From assembly GCA_012513725.1 (NCBI GenBank), contig JAAZBQ010000614.1, positions 1-11,466 of the forward strand: 11,466 nucleotides of DNA, given 5' to 3'. The notes under the pieces were generated by a model. That model saw only the letters and a program-made list of their open reading frames with translations, had not been told where the DNA came from and ran no database searches. Shown here in pieces: positions 1 to 6,503 of this stretch. The stretch's first letter is position 1. Each line of letters starts with the position of its first letter. Position numbers and translations under genes: made by a program. This DNA is from Chloroflexota bacterium. GTDB lineage: Bacteria; Chloroflexota; Anaerolineae; UBA1429.

Positions 1-440
1 ACGCTGCCCACCATGGCCACGGCGATGGCCAGGGCCCGGCCCCGGCCGATCGGCTCGCGCCACAGGATCCAGGAGGCCAGGGCCACATAGATCGGCGTGG
101 TGGTCACCAGGATGACCGAGGAGGCCACCGTCGTGTAGGCGAGGGAGGTGATCCACGTACCAAAGTGCGCCGCCAGGGCCACCGCCGAAAGCGCCAGGAG
201 CACTCGCTCCCGGCGATCCAGCCGGCGCACCTCTCGGCGAAACGCCGGCAGACCCCACGGGGTGAGCACCAGGCAGGCGAGCGCCAACCGCCAGCCGCCC
301 ACCACGAGCGCCGGCGCGTCGGCCAACCGAATGAGCACCGAGGACGTGGAGATGGCCAGCACGCCAAAGGCCATGGCGGCCAGGCGTCGACCACGGTGGA
401 CCATCGGCTGGGGCTCGGGGATGCTCGTCATGGGGGCCAT
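1..440 (-). CDS. EamA/DMT-family transporter, N-terminal part (runs off left edge)
   Basis: Reading the minus strand from the ATG at 440 gives 146 codons with no stop, cut off by the window edge. The protein is hydrophobic, with likely membrane helices at about residues 21-40, 45-63, 79-98 and 102-125 and a fifth beginning near 134. Features typical of an EamA half include the helix-1 stretch LAISTSSVLIRLA, the GGWRLALACLVL stretch in helix 2, the HFGTWITSLAYTTVASSVIL segment in helices 3-4, and the TPIYVALASWILWREPIGR ending. EamA proteins are inner-membrane drug/metabolite exporters, usually about 300 residues with two such halves, so about half is missing here. A run of Gs lies about seven bases before the start; a second ATG at 431 is also possible. 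Substrate cannot be told. It faces away from mutL, so the 441-909 gap holds starts of both genes. Confidence 0.82.
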   Translation of the reverse strand, partial: MAPMTSIPEPQPMVHRGRRLAAMAFGVLAISTSSVLIRLADAPALVVGGWRLALACLVLTPWGLPAFRREVRRLDRRERVLLALSAVALAAHFGTWITSLAYTTVASSVILVTTTPIYVALASWILWREPIGRGRALAIAVAMVGS

Positions 441-497
441 TCTACGCCCCCCGCCCAACACCGGCAAAACACCCGATATCGCTGCCGCGAGGCCCCC

Positions 498-585
498 GGG
501 GGACATTGGGGGACAAACGTGCCGGTAGTTTTGGCGGTTCTGCATTTCCAGCGGATAACCGGCAGGTCTGTCCCCCACTGTCCCC
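498..585. repeat. REP/MITE-like foldback element in the transporter-mutL gap
   Basis: An 88-base imperfect palindrome. Arm 499-526 pairs with 558-585 at 25 of 28 positions (mismatches at 506, 516 and 519), leaving about 31 bases of loop that is itself partly complementary. Each arm carries the word GGGGACA twice, spaced nine bases apart, so the element is both directly and inversely repetitive. It has no coding capacity and no U-tract, so it is unlike a simple terminator, although it lies between two divergent genes where a terminator is not needed. Outer GGGGACA/TGTCCCC words of this kind resemble REP-type elements moved by single-strand transposases (RAYT), but that link is from memory and no such gene is in the window. 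Confidence 0.65.
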
Positions 586-636
586 TGTCACACAACGACC
601 CACCCCCCCCGCCGCACCTCAGGGTGAACTGCTCTT

Positions 637-807
637 CTGTGGGCTGCGGTGGTCTGGCCACCGCTTTCCGCCCAGATCCATCAGTACCCCGCGGAAGGCA
701 CCACCACAGCATGTGTCTGAGGAGCAAGCGCAGAGCCCGGCCTGTCCCGAGATGACAGTGGCTCTGTCCGGGTCGGAAGACGGCAGCAAGGCTGCCGCAG
801 TCCATAG
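637..807. repeat. Inverted pair of diverged hairpin repeats (copies A and B)
   Basis: Copy A (637-677, plus strand) and copy B (807 to 767, minus strand) are versions of one sequence of about 41 bases pointing toward each other. Each contains its own hairpin: A pairs 646-652 with 658-664 (7 bp); B pairs 781-787 with 791-797 (7 bp). Read in the right frames, A and B both encode a Cys-Gly-x-Leu-Ala-x-x-Phe-Arg-Pro string, which shows the alignment clearly although neither is likely translated. Further complementarity exists inside the unit (637-642 with 704-709; 665-671 with 691-697). Differences often keep the stem paired (GGTGG/CCACC in A, GGCAG/CTGCC in B), suggesting the structure matters. 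A third copy lies at 9518-9607. The unit ends about 25 bases before the likely mutL -35 box. Confidence 0.6.
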
Positions 808-832
808 AAGAGGCCGCCGTCTTGAGGCGAGG

Positions 833-860
833 TTGTGCCCCCAGCCGGTCGTGGTAGAAT
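833..860 (+). promoter_or_regulatory. Probable mutL promoter
   Basis: TAGAAT at 855-860 is a good -10 box and is preceded by TG at 852-853, giving an extended -10. A weak -35 (TTGTGC, 833-838) lies 16 bases upstream. Transcription would start near 867, giving a leader of about 43 bases before the ATG at 910. It sits immediately after the A/B repeat unit. Confidence 0.5.
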
Positions 861-909
861 GGAGTATCCGTTGGTTGTTTCGTCCGTACCGTTGCCGAGG
901 TAGCCGCGC

Positions 910-2631
910 ATGCCCATTCTGCTGTTGCCGCCCGAGGTCGCCGACAAGATCGCCGCCGGCGAGGTCATCGAGCGCCCCGTGTCGGTGGCCAAGGAGCTCC
1001 TGGAGAACGCCATCGATGCCGGCGCCGACGACATCCAGGTCGCCATCGCCCAGGGTGGCCGGCGCCTGGTGCAAGTGGTCGACAACGGCTGCGGCATCCC
1101 GGCCGACGAGGTGCCCCTGGCGTTCTCCCGCCACGCCACCAGCAAGCTGACCTCGGCCGAGGAGCTCTTTCGCGTGCGCACCCTGGGCTTTCGGGGCGAG
1201 GCGCTGGCCTCTATCGGCGCCGTCTCGCACCTGACCCTCGCCACCCGGGCCGCCGAGGAGGAGGTCGGCGTGGCCATCCGCATGGAGGGCGGCGTCCTCG
1301 GCCGGCCCGAGCCCCTGGCCCGCCCGCCCGGCACCACCGTGCAGGTGGAGAACCTGTTCTTCAACACACCGGCCCGCCTCAAGTTCTTGCGCGCCGACAC
1401 CACCGAATCCGGCCACATCGCCCGGCTGACCTCCTCCTACGCCCTGGCGTACCCGGAGGTCCGCTTTGCCCTGCAGAACAACGGCCGCGACGTCCTGCGC
1501 ACCGGGGGCACGGGCAGCCTGTTCGACGCGCTGGTGGCCATCCTGGGCCTCGACGTCGCCGAGCAGATGGTGGAGGTCGATGCCACCCCCACCGACGCCG
1601 ACGCCATCCGGGTGTGGGGCTATATCAGCACGCCCGCCGTCCACCGATCGAACCGGTCGGACATCCTGTTCTTTGTGAACCGGCGCTGGGTGCAGGACAA
1701 CTCGCTGACCTATGCAGTGTCGGAGGCCTACCAGACGCTCCTGCCCGTCCGGCGCTACCCCGCCGTGGTGCTGAACATCGAGATGCCCCCCGAGGACGTC
1801 GATGTGAACATCCACCCCACCAAGCGGGAGGTGCGCTTTCGCCAGGCGCGGGCGGTGTTCTCGGCCGTCCAGCGGGCGGTGCGCAACGCGCTCCTGGCCC
1901 AGCGCCCCTTCCCCGTCGAGCCGGAGGACGCCGAGGCGTGGTCGCGGCGCGAGACCCTGCGCAACCTGGGGCAGCAGGCGCTGGAGATCTACCGCACGGC
2001 CGACCTGCCCCCGACGACCCTGGGCCCCCGCCCACCCGAGGAGGAGGCCCCTGCGGAGCGGCTGCCCATGCTGCGGGCCATCGGGCAGATCGCCCAGACC
2101 TACATCCTCGCCGAGGGCCCCGGCGGGCTCTATATCATCGACCAGCACGCCGCCCACGAGCGCATCCGCTACGAGGAGTTGCACGCCGAGCGGCAACAGG
2201 CCGCGTCCGCCAGCCAGGAGATGCTCGAGCCCCTGGTGCTCGCCTTTACCCCTGCGCAGGCCGCTCTCCTCGAGGAGCACCTCGACGGCCTGGAGGCGTT
2301 CGGCTTTGGCCTGGAGCCCTTTGGCGGCAGCAGCCTCCTCGTCCGCCGGGTGCCGGCCAGCCTCCTCCACGGCGACGTCGCCGCCGCCCTGGGCGAGCTC
2401 GTCGAAGCGATGCAGGACGGCGAGGAGAGCACCTCCTGGGAGGAGCAGGCGCTCATCACCCTCTCCTGCCACACCGCGGTGCGCGCCGGGCAGACCCTCT
2501 CCCTCGACGAGATGCGCGACCTGATCCGCCAGTTGGAGCGAGCCACGGTGCCCCATACCTGCCCCCACGGCCGCCCGATCATGATCCACCTCAGCCAGGA
2601 CGAGTTGGAGCGCCAGTTCCTCCGCACCTGA
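910..2631 (+). CDS. mutL: DNA mismatch repair protein MutL, endonuclease type
   Basis: A 573-residue MutL, a usual length for bacteria. MutL couples mismatch recognition by MutS to strand incision and removal in the cytoplasm. The N-terminal GHKL ATPase domain (about 1-330) is intact: KELLENAIDAG with catalytic Glu29 and Mg-binding Asn33, DNGCGI at 58-63, HATSK at 75-79, TLGFRGEAL at 91-99, plus NTPAR and VNIHPTKREVRF further on. After a short Pro/Glu-rich linker (about 365-395), the C-terminal domain carries DQHAAHERIRYEEL, fitting the DQHA(x)2E(x)4E metal-dependent nicking motif, then SCHTAVRAG and CPHGRP, the other metal-site motifs. This is the latent-endonuclease class of organisms lacking MutH, unlike E. 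coli MutL. GAGG lies about ten bases before the ATG. No mutS is adjacent; the next gene is unrelated and starts 129 bases on. Confidence 0.97.
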   Translation: MPILLLPPEVADKIAAGEVIERPVSVAKELLENAIDAGADDIQVAIAQGGRRLVQVVDNGCGIPADEVPLAFSRHATSKLTSAEELFRVRTLGFRGEALASIGAVSHLTLATRAAEEEVGVAIRMEGGVLGRPEPLARPPGTTVQVENLFFNTPARLKFLRADTTESGHIARLTSSYALAYPEVRFALQNNGRDVLRTGGTGSLFDALVAILGLDVAEQMVEVDATPTDADAIRVWGYISTPAVHRSNRSDILFFVNRRWVQDNSLTYAVSEAYQTLLPVRRYPAVVLNIEMPPEDVDVNIHPTKREVRFRQARAVFSAVQRAVRNALLAQRPFPVEPEDAEAWSRRETLRNLGQQALEIYRTADLPPTTLGPRPPEEEAPAERLPMLRAIGQIAQTYILAEGPGGLYIIDQHAAHERIRYEELHAERQQAASASQEMLEPLVLAFTPAQAALLEEHLDGLEAFGFGLEPFGGSSLLVRRVPASLLHGDVAAALGELVEAMQDGEESTSWEEQALITLSCHTAVRAGQTLSLDEMRDLIRQLERATVPHTCPHGRPIMIHLSQDELERQFLRT

Positions 2632-2661
2632 CCCGCCGCCGCGCCCCTGTCGCACGCGGCA

Positions 2662-2690
2662 GCAACCCAATCCCCCGCCTCGCGTATAGA
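2662..2690 (+). promoter_or_regulatory. Possible promoter of the PspC/toast-rack operon
   Basis: TATAGA at 2685-2690 (followed by T) sits 17 bases after GCAACC at 2662-2667. The -35 is unlike the sigma70 consensus, but the same GCAACC, the same 17-base spacing and the same TCGCGTATA context recur at 7649-7677. A 6-bp hairpin (2710-2715 with 2722-2727) falls in the leader between this promoter and the ribosome binding site. Confidence 0.35.
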
Positions 2691-2760
2691 TCGTGACATC
2701 CACGCGAACCCGCACACGGCCGTGCGGTGCATCGCTCACATCCGTACAGGAGGCCATCGC

Positions 2761-3252
2761 ATGAAGCGCACGCTGTACCGCAGCGACACGAACAGGATCA
2801 TCGCCGGCGTCTGCCAGGGCCTCGGCGAGTACCTCGGCATCGACCCCCTCATCGTCCGTATCGGCGCCGTCATGCTGGCGATGGCGAACGGCGCCGGGTT
2901 GGTGCTGTACCTCATCGGCTGGCTCATGATCCCCCGGCGAGGCGCCACGTTTGCCAATCAGGACGAGATGCTGCGCCACAACGCCGGGGAGATCGGGCAG
3001 CGCGCCCGGGAGCTCACCCAGCGGGCCCGCAGCGGCGTCCGGGAGGACGAGGCGGTGGACCCGTGGACCGCGGAACCGGAAGCGCCGCAGAACTCGCTGC
3101 TCCTCGGCGGGATCATCCTGGTCAGCGCCGGCTCGCTGCTCTTGATGCGCAACATCGGGCTCTTTGCCTGGCTGCGTCCCGGCGAGATGCTCCCCCTGGC
3201 CCTCATCGCCGTCGGCAGCGTCCTCCTGCTGAATCACCTGCGAAAGGCCTAG
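2761..3252 (+). CDS. PspC-domain membrane protein
   Basis: A 163-residue protein with an N-terminal PspC domain (about 1-60): KRTLYRSDTNRIIAGVCQG, then LGEYLGIDPLIVRIGAVML and a membrane helix ending YLIGWLMIPRR. A charged middle (65-110) rich in Arg and Glu follows, then two more probable helices (112-128, 142-157) like the small hydrophobic domain of LiaI/LiaF proteins. PspC proteins sense or transmit envelope stress at the cytoplasmic membrane. The ATG at 2761 is chosen because AGGAGG lies at 2748-2753, seven bases upstream; an in-frame GTG at 2722 has no such site. It is followed after two bases by a toast-rack gene, so the pair is probably co-translated and acts together. No PspA, LiaR/LiaS or other two-component gene is in the window, so the output of the pair is unknown. 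Confidence 0.9.
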   Translation: MKRTLYRSDTNRIIAGVCQGLGEYLGIDPLIVRIGAVMLAMANGAGLVLYLIGWLMIPRRGATFANQDEMLRHNAGEIGQRARELTQRARSGVREDEAVDPWTAEPEAPQNSLLLGGIILVSAGSLLLMRNIGLFAWLRPGEMLPLALIAVGSVLLLNHLRKA

Positions 3253-3254
3253 CC

Positions 3255-4148
3255 ATGCGCGAAGGGGAGAGGCGCAGCATCATCCTGCCCATCCTGCTCA
3301 TCGTCGCCGGCCTGGCGCTCCTGATGGAGCAGCTCGGCGTCTGGCGTCCCGACTGGGGCGAGATCATCCGGCTGTGGCCGGCGCTCCTCATCCTCTTTGG
3401 GCTGGAGCTCATCGCCCGGGGGCGTCGGGCGAGTGGGCCGATCGTGGGGCTCCTGGTCGTCGGGGTGCTGGTGGTCGTCGTCAGCATGGCCTGGCCTGCC
3501 ATCACCGCCGGCCGGCGCATGGAGACCCGCACGCTCACCGTGCCGGCCCTGAACATCGACGAGTCCGGCATCGACATCGCCCTCGGGTCGGCCGCCATCG
3601 ACCTACGCGCCGGCGAGCCGGGCTCTCCCCTTCTCGTTGCCCGGGTGAGTCATGTACCCGGGCGCTCCGACCCCCGCCTGGAGACCCAGACCCGGCTGCG
3701 GCGAGCGGAAGTCCGCCTGGATAGCGAGCAGCGCGGCTTGTGGCTGCCCCTGGGCTCCGGGCGCCAGGAAACATGGGACGTCACCATCCGACCCGCGTTC
3801 CCGGTGGCACTCACCCTGGCCCTCGGGGTGGGGAACGCCGAGATGGACCTGCAGGGGCTGAGCCTGACCCGCCTGGACGTGCGGGGCGGCATCGGCGAGC
3901 ACGACATCACCCTTTCGGAGCGCGGCGCCTATGCCGTACAGATAAACGGCGGGATCGGCAACATCCGCCTGACCGTGCCCGAGGGCGTCGCCGCCCGCGT
4001 GCGCGTCGATGAGGGCCTGGGCTCCGTGGAGGTCGATGAGCGCTTTGAGCGCGAGGGGCGCTACTACCTGACGGCGGGCTATGAGCAGGTCACCGAGCGC
4101 ATCGACATCGACATCGACGGGGGAATCGGTTCCATCCACGTGCAGTAG
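3255..4148 (+). CDS. LiaF-like membrane protein with toast-rack beta domain
   Basis: A 297-residue protein. The N-terminus has three probable membrane helices (about 9-28, 40-55, 61-80), including PILLIVAGLALLMEQLGVW and LWPALLILFGLELIARG, which match the LiaF/DUF5668 membrane module. From about residue 90 onward it is beta-rich with regular glycine-containing turns: LGVGNAEMDLQGL, VRGGIGEHDITLSE, INGGIGNIRLTVPEGV, DEGLGSVEV, DIDGGIGSIHVQ. This ladder is characteristic of the toast-rack (DUF4097/LiaF C-terminal) beta-solenoid fold, expected on one face of the membrane as a stress-sensing or scaffold domain. AAAGG at 3243-3247 lies seven bases before the ATG and inside the end of the PspC gene; the two-base gap points to translational coupling. 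Exact signal and partners are not visible; the family assignment is firm, the role is by analogy with Lia/Psp systems. Confidence 0.85.
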   Translation: MREGERRSIILPILLIVAGLALLMEQLGVWRPDWGEIIRLWPALLILFGLELIARGRRASGPIVGLLVVGVLVVVVSMAWPAITAGRRMETRTLTVPALNIDESGIDIALGSAAIDLRAGEPGSPLLVARVSHVPGRSDPRLETQTRLRRAEVRLDSEQRGLWLPLGSGRQETWDVTIRPAFPVALTLALGVGNAEMDLQGLSLTRLDVRGGIGEHDITLSERGAYAVQINGGIGNIRLTVPEGVAARVRVDEGLGSVEVDERFEREGRYYLTAGYEQVTERIDIDIDGGIGSIHVQ

Positions 4149-4174
4149 CGCGCGGTCGGGCGGTGCGCGGATGC

Positions 4175-4203
4175 TTGACGGGGCCTCGCGCGCACCCTAT
4201 ACT
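4175..4203 (+). promoter_or_regulatory. Strong sigma70-type promoter for the csoR-thioredoxin unit
   Basis: TTGACG (4175-4180), a 17-base spacer and TATACT (4198-4203): the closest match to the sigma70 consensus in the window. It lies 27 bases after the toast-rack stop and gives a leader of about 55 bases before the GTG at 4265. The -10 box overlaps one arm of the inverted repeat listed at 4193-4259. Confidence 0.75.
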
Positions 4204-4259
4204 CGCCGTAGAGTGACAAACGGCGGATTCCCGGGAACGCTTGCTGTACGTGTAGGGTG
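4193..4259. promoter_or_regulatory. Candidate CsoR operator: spaced inverted repeat around the promoter
   Basis: CACCCTATAC (4193-4202, over the -10 box) is complementary to GTGTAGGGTG (4250-4259, just before the start codon) across ten positions with one G-T pair. Between them lies a perfect 10-bp palindrome TTCCCGGGAA (4228-4237). CsoR-family proteins bind GC-rich inverted repeats in their own promoters, so either could be the operator; the 47-base gap of the outer pair is long for one tetramer, so the short palindrome or a looped arrangement are alternatives. Confidence 0.35.
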
Positions 4260-4264
4260 AAACG

Positions 4265-4567
4265 GTGACAGATCAACTACCTGTGGATCAGGATGAGATC
4301 CTCGGCCGCCTGCGGCGCGTGGAAGGCCAGATACGCGGTATCCAGCGGATGATCACCGAGAACCGCGACTGCGAGGCCATCGTCACGCAGATCCTCGCTG
4401 CGCGCGCCGCGCTGGACAAGGCCAGCCTGCTGATCGCCAGCCAGCACATCGAGCAGTGCCTGCTCGATGACGCGCGTGAGGCCAACCCCGCGCGCCTCAA
4501 GCGCATCGTGGAGTTCCTCATCCGGCTCTCCTCCGCGCCAGCCGAGCAGCCGGGCCAAGGGCAATAA
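4265..4567 (+). CDS. csoR: CsoR-family metal-sensing transcriptional repressor
   Basis: A 100-residue, all-helical DUF156-family protein. CsoR repressors bind DNA without metal and release it when Cu(I) binds, opening copper-defence genes. The diagnostic opening LGRLRRVEGQIRGIQRMI is present, and the three Cu(I) ligands fall at the same residue numbers as in the characterised Mycobacterium tuberculosis protein: Cys36, His61 and Cys65 (in NRDCEAI and ASQHIEQC). This separates it from the persulfide sensor CstR, which has two Cys without the His, and from RcnR, which uses extra His residues. Tyr35 of M. tuberculosis CsoR is Asp here. The start is GTG with AGGGTGA just upstream. It shares a strand and probably a transcript with thioredoxin 82 bases downstream. 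No copper ATPase or chaperone is in view, so copper as the effector is an inference from residues only. Confidence 0.88.
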   Translation: MTDQLPVDQDEILGRLRRVEGQIRGIQRMITENRDCEAIVTQILAARAALDKASLLIASQHIEQCLLDDAREANPARLKRIVEFLIRLSSAPAEQPGQGQ

Positions 4568-4649
4568 GGCGGGCGTCCGCCGAACGAGCCGCCACGTGTC
4601 GGCCCGTCCGGCTGCCCGTTTGCGCGCGCCGAATGGATCAGGAGGGAAT

Positions 4650-4976
4650 ATGTCGGATGTAACCGCGGTATCGCAGGACACCTTTGCCGAGGAAGTGCTC
4701 CAGGCTGAGCTGCCAACGCTCGTCGACCTGTGGGCCGAATGGTGCGCTCCCTGCCGCATGCTGAGCCCCGTCGTCGAGAACCTGGCCCGCGAACAGGCCG
4801 GCCGGCTCAAGGTTACCAAGCTCGACGTGCAGGAGCACGCGGCGCTGGCGGCCGAGTACGGCGTCACGACGATCCCGACGCTGCTCCTCTTTGTGAACGG
4901 GGAGGTCAAGGAGCGCATCACGGGCTATATGCCCGAGGCGCGAATCATGGAAAAGCTCGGCCGGCACCTCGCCTGA
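4650..4976 (+). CDS. trxA: Thioredoxin
   Basis: A 108-residue thioredoxin, the usual length. It reduces disulfides in cytoplasmic proteins and is recycled by thioredoxin reductase. The active site WCAPC has cysteines at 32 and 35, the buried Asp is at 26, and the cis-proline is at 76 in TTIPT, all at the same numbers as E. coli TrxA; Ala replaces the usual Gly between the cysteines. There is no signal peptide. The Shine-Dalgarno AGGAGG (4640-4645) is strong and close to the ATG. The 82-base gap from csoR contains a small hairpin (4568-4572 with 4577-4581) but no evident promoter, so the two genes are probably cotranscribed, which would place this thioredoxin under CsoR control. A strong terminator follows 15 bases after the stop. 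Confidence 0.95.
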   Translation: MSDVTAVSQDTFAEEVLQAELPTLVDLWAEWCAPCRMLSPVVENLAREQAGRLKVTKLDVQEHAALAAEYGVTTIPTLLLFVNGEVKERITGYMPEARIMEKLGRHLA

Positions 4977-4991
4977 TATCGTCACAACTCC

Positions 4992-5021
4992 CCGGCGCTC
5001 GGGCGAAAACCCGAGCGCCGG
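4992..5021 (+). terminator. Intrinsic terminator of the csoR-trxA unit
   Basis: Perfect 12-bp stem (4992-5003 with 5010-5021) with loop CGAAAA, 15 bases after the thioredoxin stop. The T-run after it is short (TT then GCATT), so it may rely on stem strength. Confidence 0.8.
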
Positions 5022-5044
5022 TTGCATTCCGTCAAGGCAACGGT

Positions 5045-5083
5045 GCGGCTCCCCATAGGCGCCGCTCACCCCCGGGGAGCCGC
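5045..5083. repeat. Inverted repeat between convergent transcription units
   Basis: GCGGCTCCCC (5045-5054) and GGGGAGCCGC (5074-5083) are perfect complements around a 19-base loop. It lies between the terminators of two converging operons. No T-run follows on either strand, so its role is unclear: transcription barrier, backup terminator or relic repeat. Confidence 0.55.
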
Positions 5084-5109
5084 CTGGGCAAGAGCGTACA
5101 GTCACGCAA

Positions 5110-5137
5110 AGGGCCCGAAGGCAATCCTCCGGGCCCT
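5110..5137 (-). terminator. Intrinsic terminator of the minus-strand sugar operon
   Basis: An 11-bp stem with one A-C mismatch (5110-5121 with 5126-5137) and a four-base loop, beginning 20 bases after the GH4 stop on the minus strand and followed on that strand by TTTGCGT. Confidence 0.7.
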
Positions 5138-5157
5138 GATGCACCATGCGCAGCACG

Positions 5158-6459
5158 CTACGAATACGCGGGCATATAGTCCCCGTGCGCGTCGATCAGC
5201 TCGTCGCACATCGCCACGATCTCGTCGATCGTCAGCTCCCCGGCCGTGTGCGGATCCAGCAGCGCGGCCTGGTAGATGTGCTCCTTCTTGAGCGTCAGCG
5301 CCGCCTCGATGGTCATGGTCTGCACGTTGACGTTCGTCCGCGTGAGCGCCGCGCACTGCTCGGGCAGCGGCCCCGCATAGGTCGGGGTGATCCCCGACCG
5401 ATCCGCCACGCACATCACCTCCACGCAGCAGCCCTCGGGCAGGTTGGGGATCAGGCCGGTGTTCAGGACGTTGCCGCCAAAGGTGAACGGCTGGCCCGTC
5501 TCCACCGCGTTCAAGATGTACGACGCGTACTCGTGGCCGCGGGCGTGCTCGAGGGGCTTGTCGGCCAGGAGTTCCTCCTTCATGGCCCCCCAGCGCTCGA
5601 TCTGCCGCACGCAGCGGCGGGGATACTCGTCCAGGGGGATGTGGAAGCGCTCGATGAGCTCCGGGGCCTTGGCCTTGATGAACCAGGGCACGTACTCGGC
5701 GGTGTGCTCGGAGGATTCGGTGACATAGTAGCCGAACCACTTCATCAGCTCAAAACGCACGGCGTCCTTGTGGTTGTATTCGGGCAGGAACGCTCGCCGC
5801 TTGATCTCCGGGTAGAGATCCTCCCCATGCCGCTTGATCTCCAGGAGCCAGCCCTGGTGGTTGATCCCCGCAATGCGCCACTCCAGATCGTCGGCGGGAA
5901 GGTCCAGCTCCCGGCAGAGGTGGGGGGCGGCCCCCTGCACGCTATGACAGAGGCCCACCAGGCTCACGTCGGTCGCCTTGAGGAGCGCCCCGGTCAGCAT
6001 CCCCATGGGGTTCGTGTAGCTCAGGAGGAGCGCCTCCGGCGCCACCTCCTCGATGATCCGGCAATAGTCGATCATCACCGGGATGGTGCGCAGCGCCCGA
6101 AAGATGCCGCCGATCCCCAGGGTGTCGGCGATGGTCTGGCGCAGGCCGTACTTTTTCGGGATCTCAAAGTCGATCACCGTGCTCGGCTCGTACCCGCCCA
6201 CCTGGATGGCGTTCACGACGTAATCCACGTCGCGGAGCGCCTCGCGGGCATCCTCGGCGAGGTACGACGTCACCTGGGCCTCTGCGCCGATAGTGCGGTT
6301 GATGTTCTTGAGCATCACATCCGAGACGTGCAGGCGATCGGGGTCGATGTCCAGCAGGCGGATGTCCGCGTCGCGCAGGCTGTCGACGTGCAAGCAATCC
6401 CCCAACACGCTGCGGGCGAACACCGTGCTACCCGCCCCGAGAAAGCAGATCTTGGCCAT
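5158..6459 (-). CDS. NAD-dependent family 4 glycoside hydrolase (alpha-galactosidase/galacturonidase-like)
   Basis: A 433-residue GH4 enzyme, typical length. GH4 proteins hydrolyse glycosides with NAD+ and a divalent metal: the sugar is oxidised at C3, the aglycone eliminated, water added and the keto group reduced again. The Rossmann motif GAGSTVF is at 8-14 and VVNAIQVGG at 81-89; DTLGIGG follows at 112-118, TNPMG at 149-153. Metal ligands are expected at Cys171 (CHSVQG) and His201 (AGINHQGWLLE). CHSVQG and AGINH fit the MelA/LplD branch rather than the alpha-glucosidase or 6-phospho-glycosidase branches, so alpha-galactosidase or alpha-galacturonidase is most likely, but the substrate cannot be fixed by eye. 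There is no signal peptide, so it acts in the cytoplasm on an imported oligosaccharide. AAGGAG sits six bases before the ATG. It is second in the operon, 44 bases after the oxidoreductase. Confidence 0.9.
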   Translation of the reverse strand: MAKICFLGAGSTVFARSVLGDCLHVDSLRDADIRLLDIDPDRLHVSDVMLKNINRTIGAEAQVTSYLAEDAREALRDVDYVVNAIQVGGYEPSTVIDFEIPKKYGLRQTIADTLGIGGIFRALRTIPVMIDYCRIIEEVAPEALLLSYTNPMGMLTGALLKATDVSLVGLCHSVQGAAPHLCRELDLPADDLEWRIAGINHQGWLLEIKRHGEDLYPEIKRRAFLPEYNHKDAVRFELMKWFGYYVTESSEHTAEYVPWFIKAKAPELIERFHIPLDEYPRRCVRQIERWGAMKEELLADKPLEHARGHEYASYILNAVETGQPFTFGGNVLNTGLIPNLPEGCCVEVMCVADRSGITPTYAGPLPEQCAALTRTNVNVQTMTIEAALTLKKEHIYQAALLDPHTAGELTIDEIVAMCDELIDAHGDYMPAYS

Positions 6460-6503
6460 ATCTCGCTCCTTTGCTCTGTTGCCGGCCTCCGAAGCCCGGG
6501 GCC

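Noticed and set aside
603..610. Run of eight Cs as a phase-variation tract
   Set aside because: It is not in a gene or between promoter boxes, and such runs occur by chance in this composition.
428..805. Small minus-strand frame beginning MDCGSLAAVF in the mutL upstream gap, and a similar frame near 9580
   Set aside because: The shared N-terminus comes from the hairpin repeat, not from a conserved protein; the rest of each frame is unrelated and lacks a ribosome site.
2722..2760. Earlier GTG start for the PspC gene
   Set aside because: No Shine-Dalgarno before it, whereas AGGAGG is well placed for the ATG at 2761, where the PspC family's usual N-terminus begins.
619..3237. Minus-strand open frame of 872 codons opposite mutL and pspC
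   Set aside because: It lies antisense to two clear genes, its product is low-complexity Gly/Ala/Val/Leu/His-rich with no domain, and long antisense frames are expected in GC-rich DNA.
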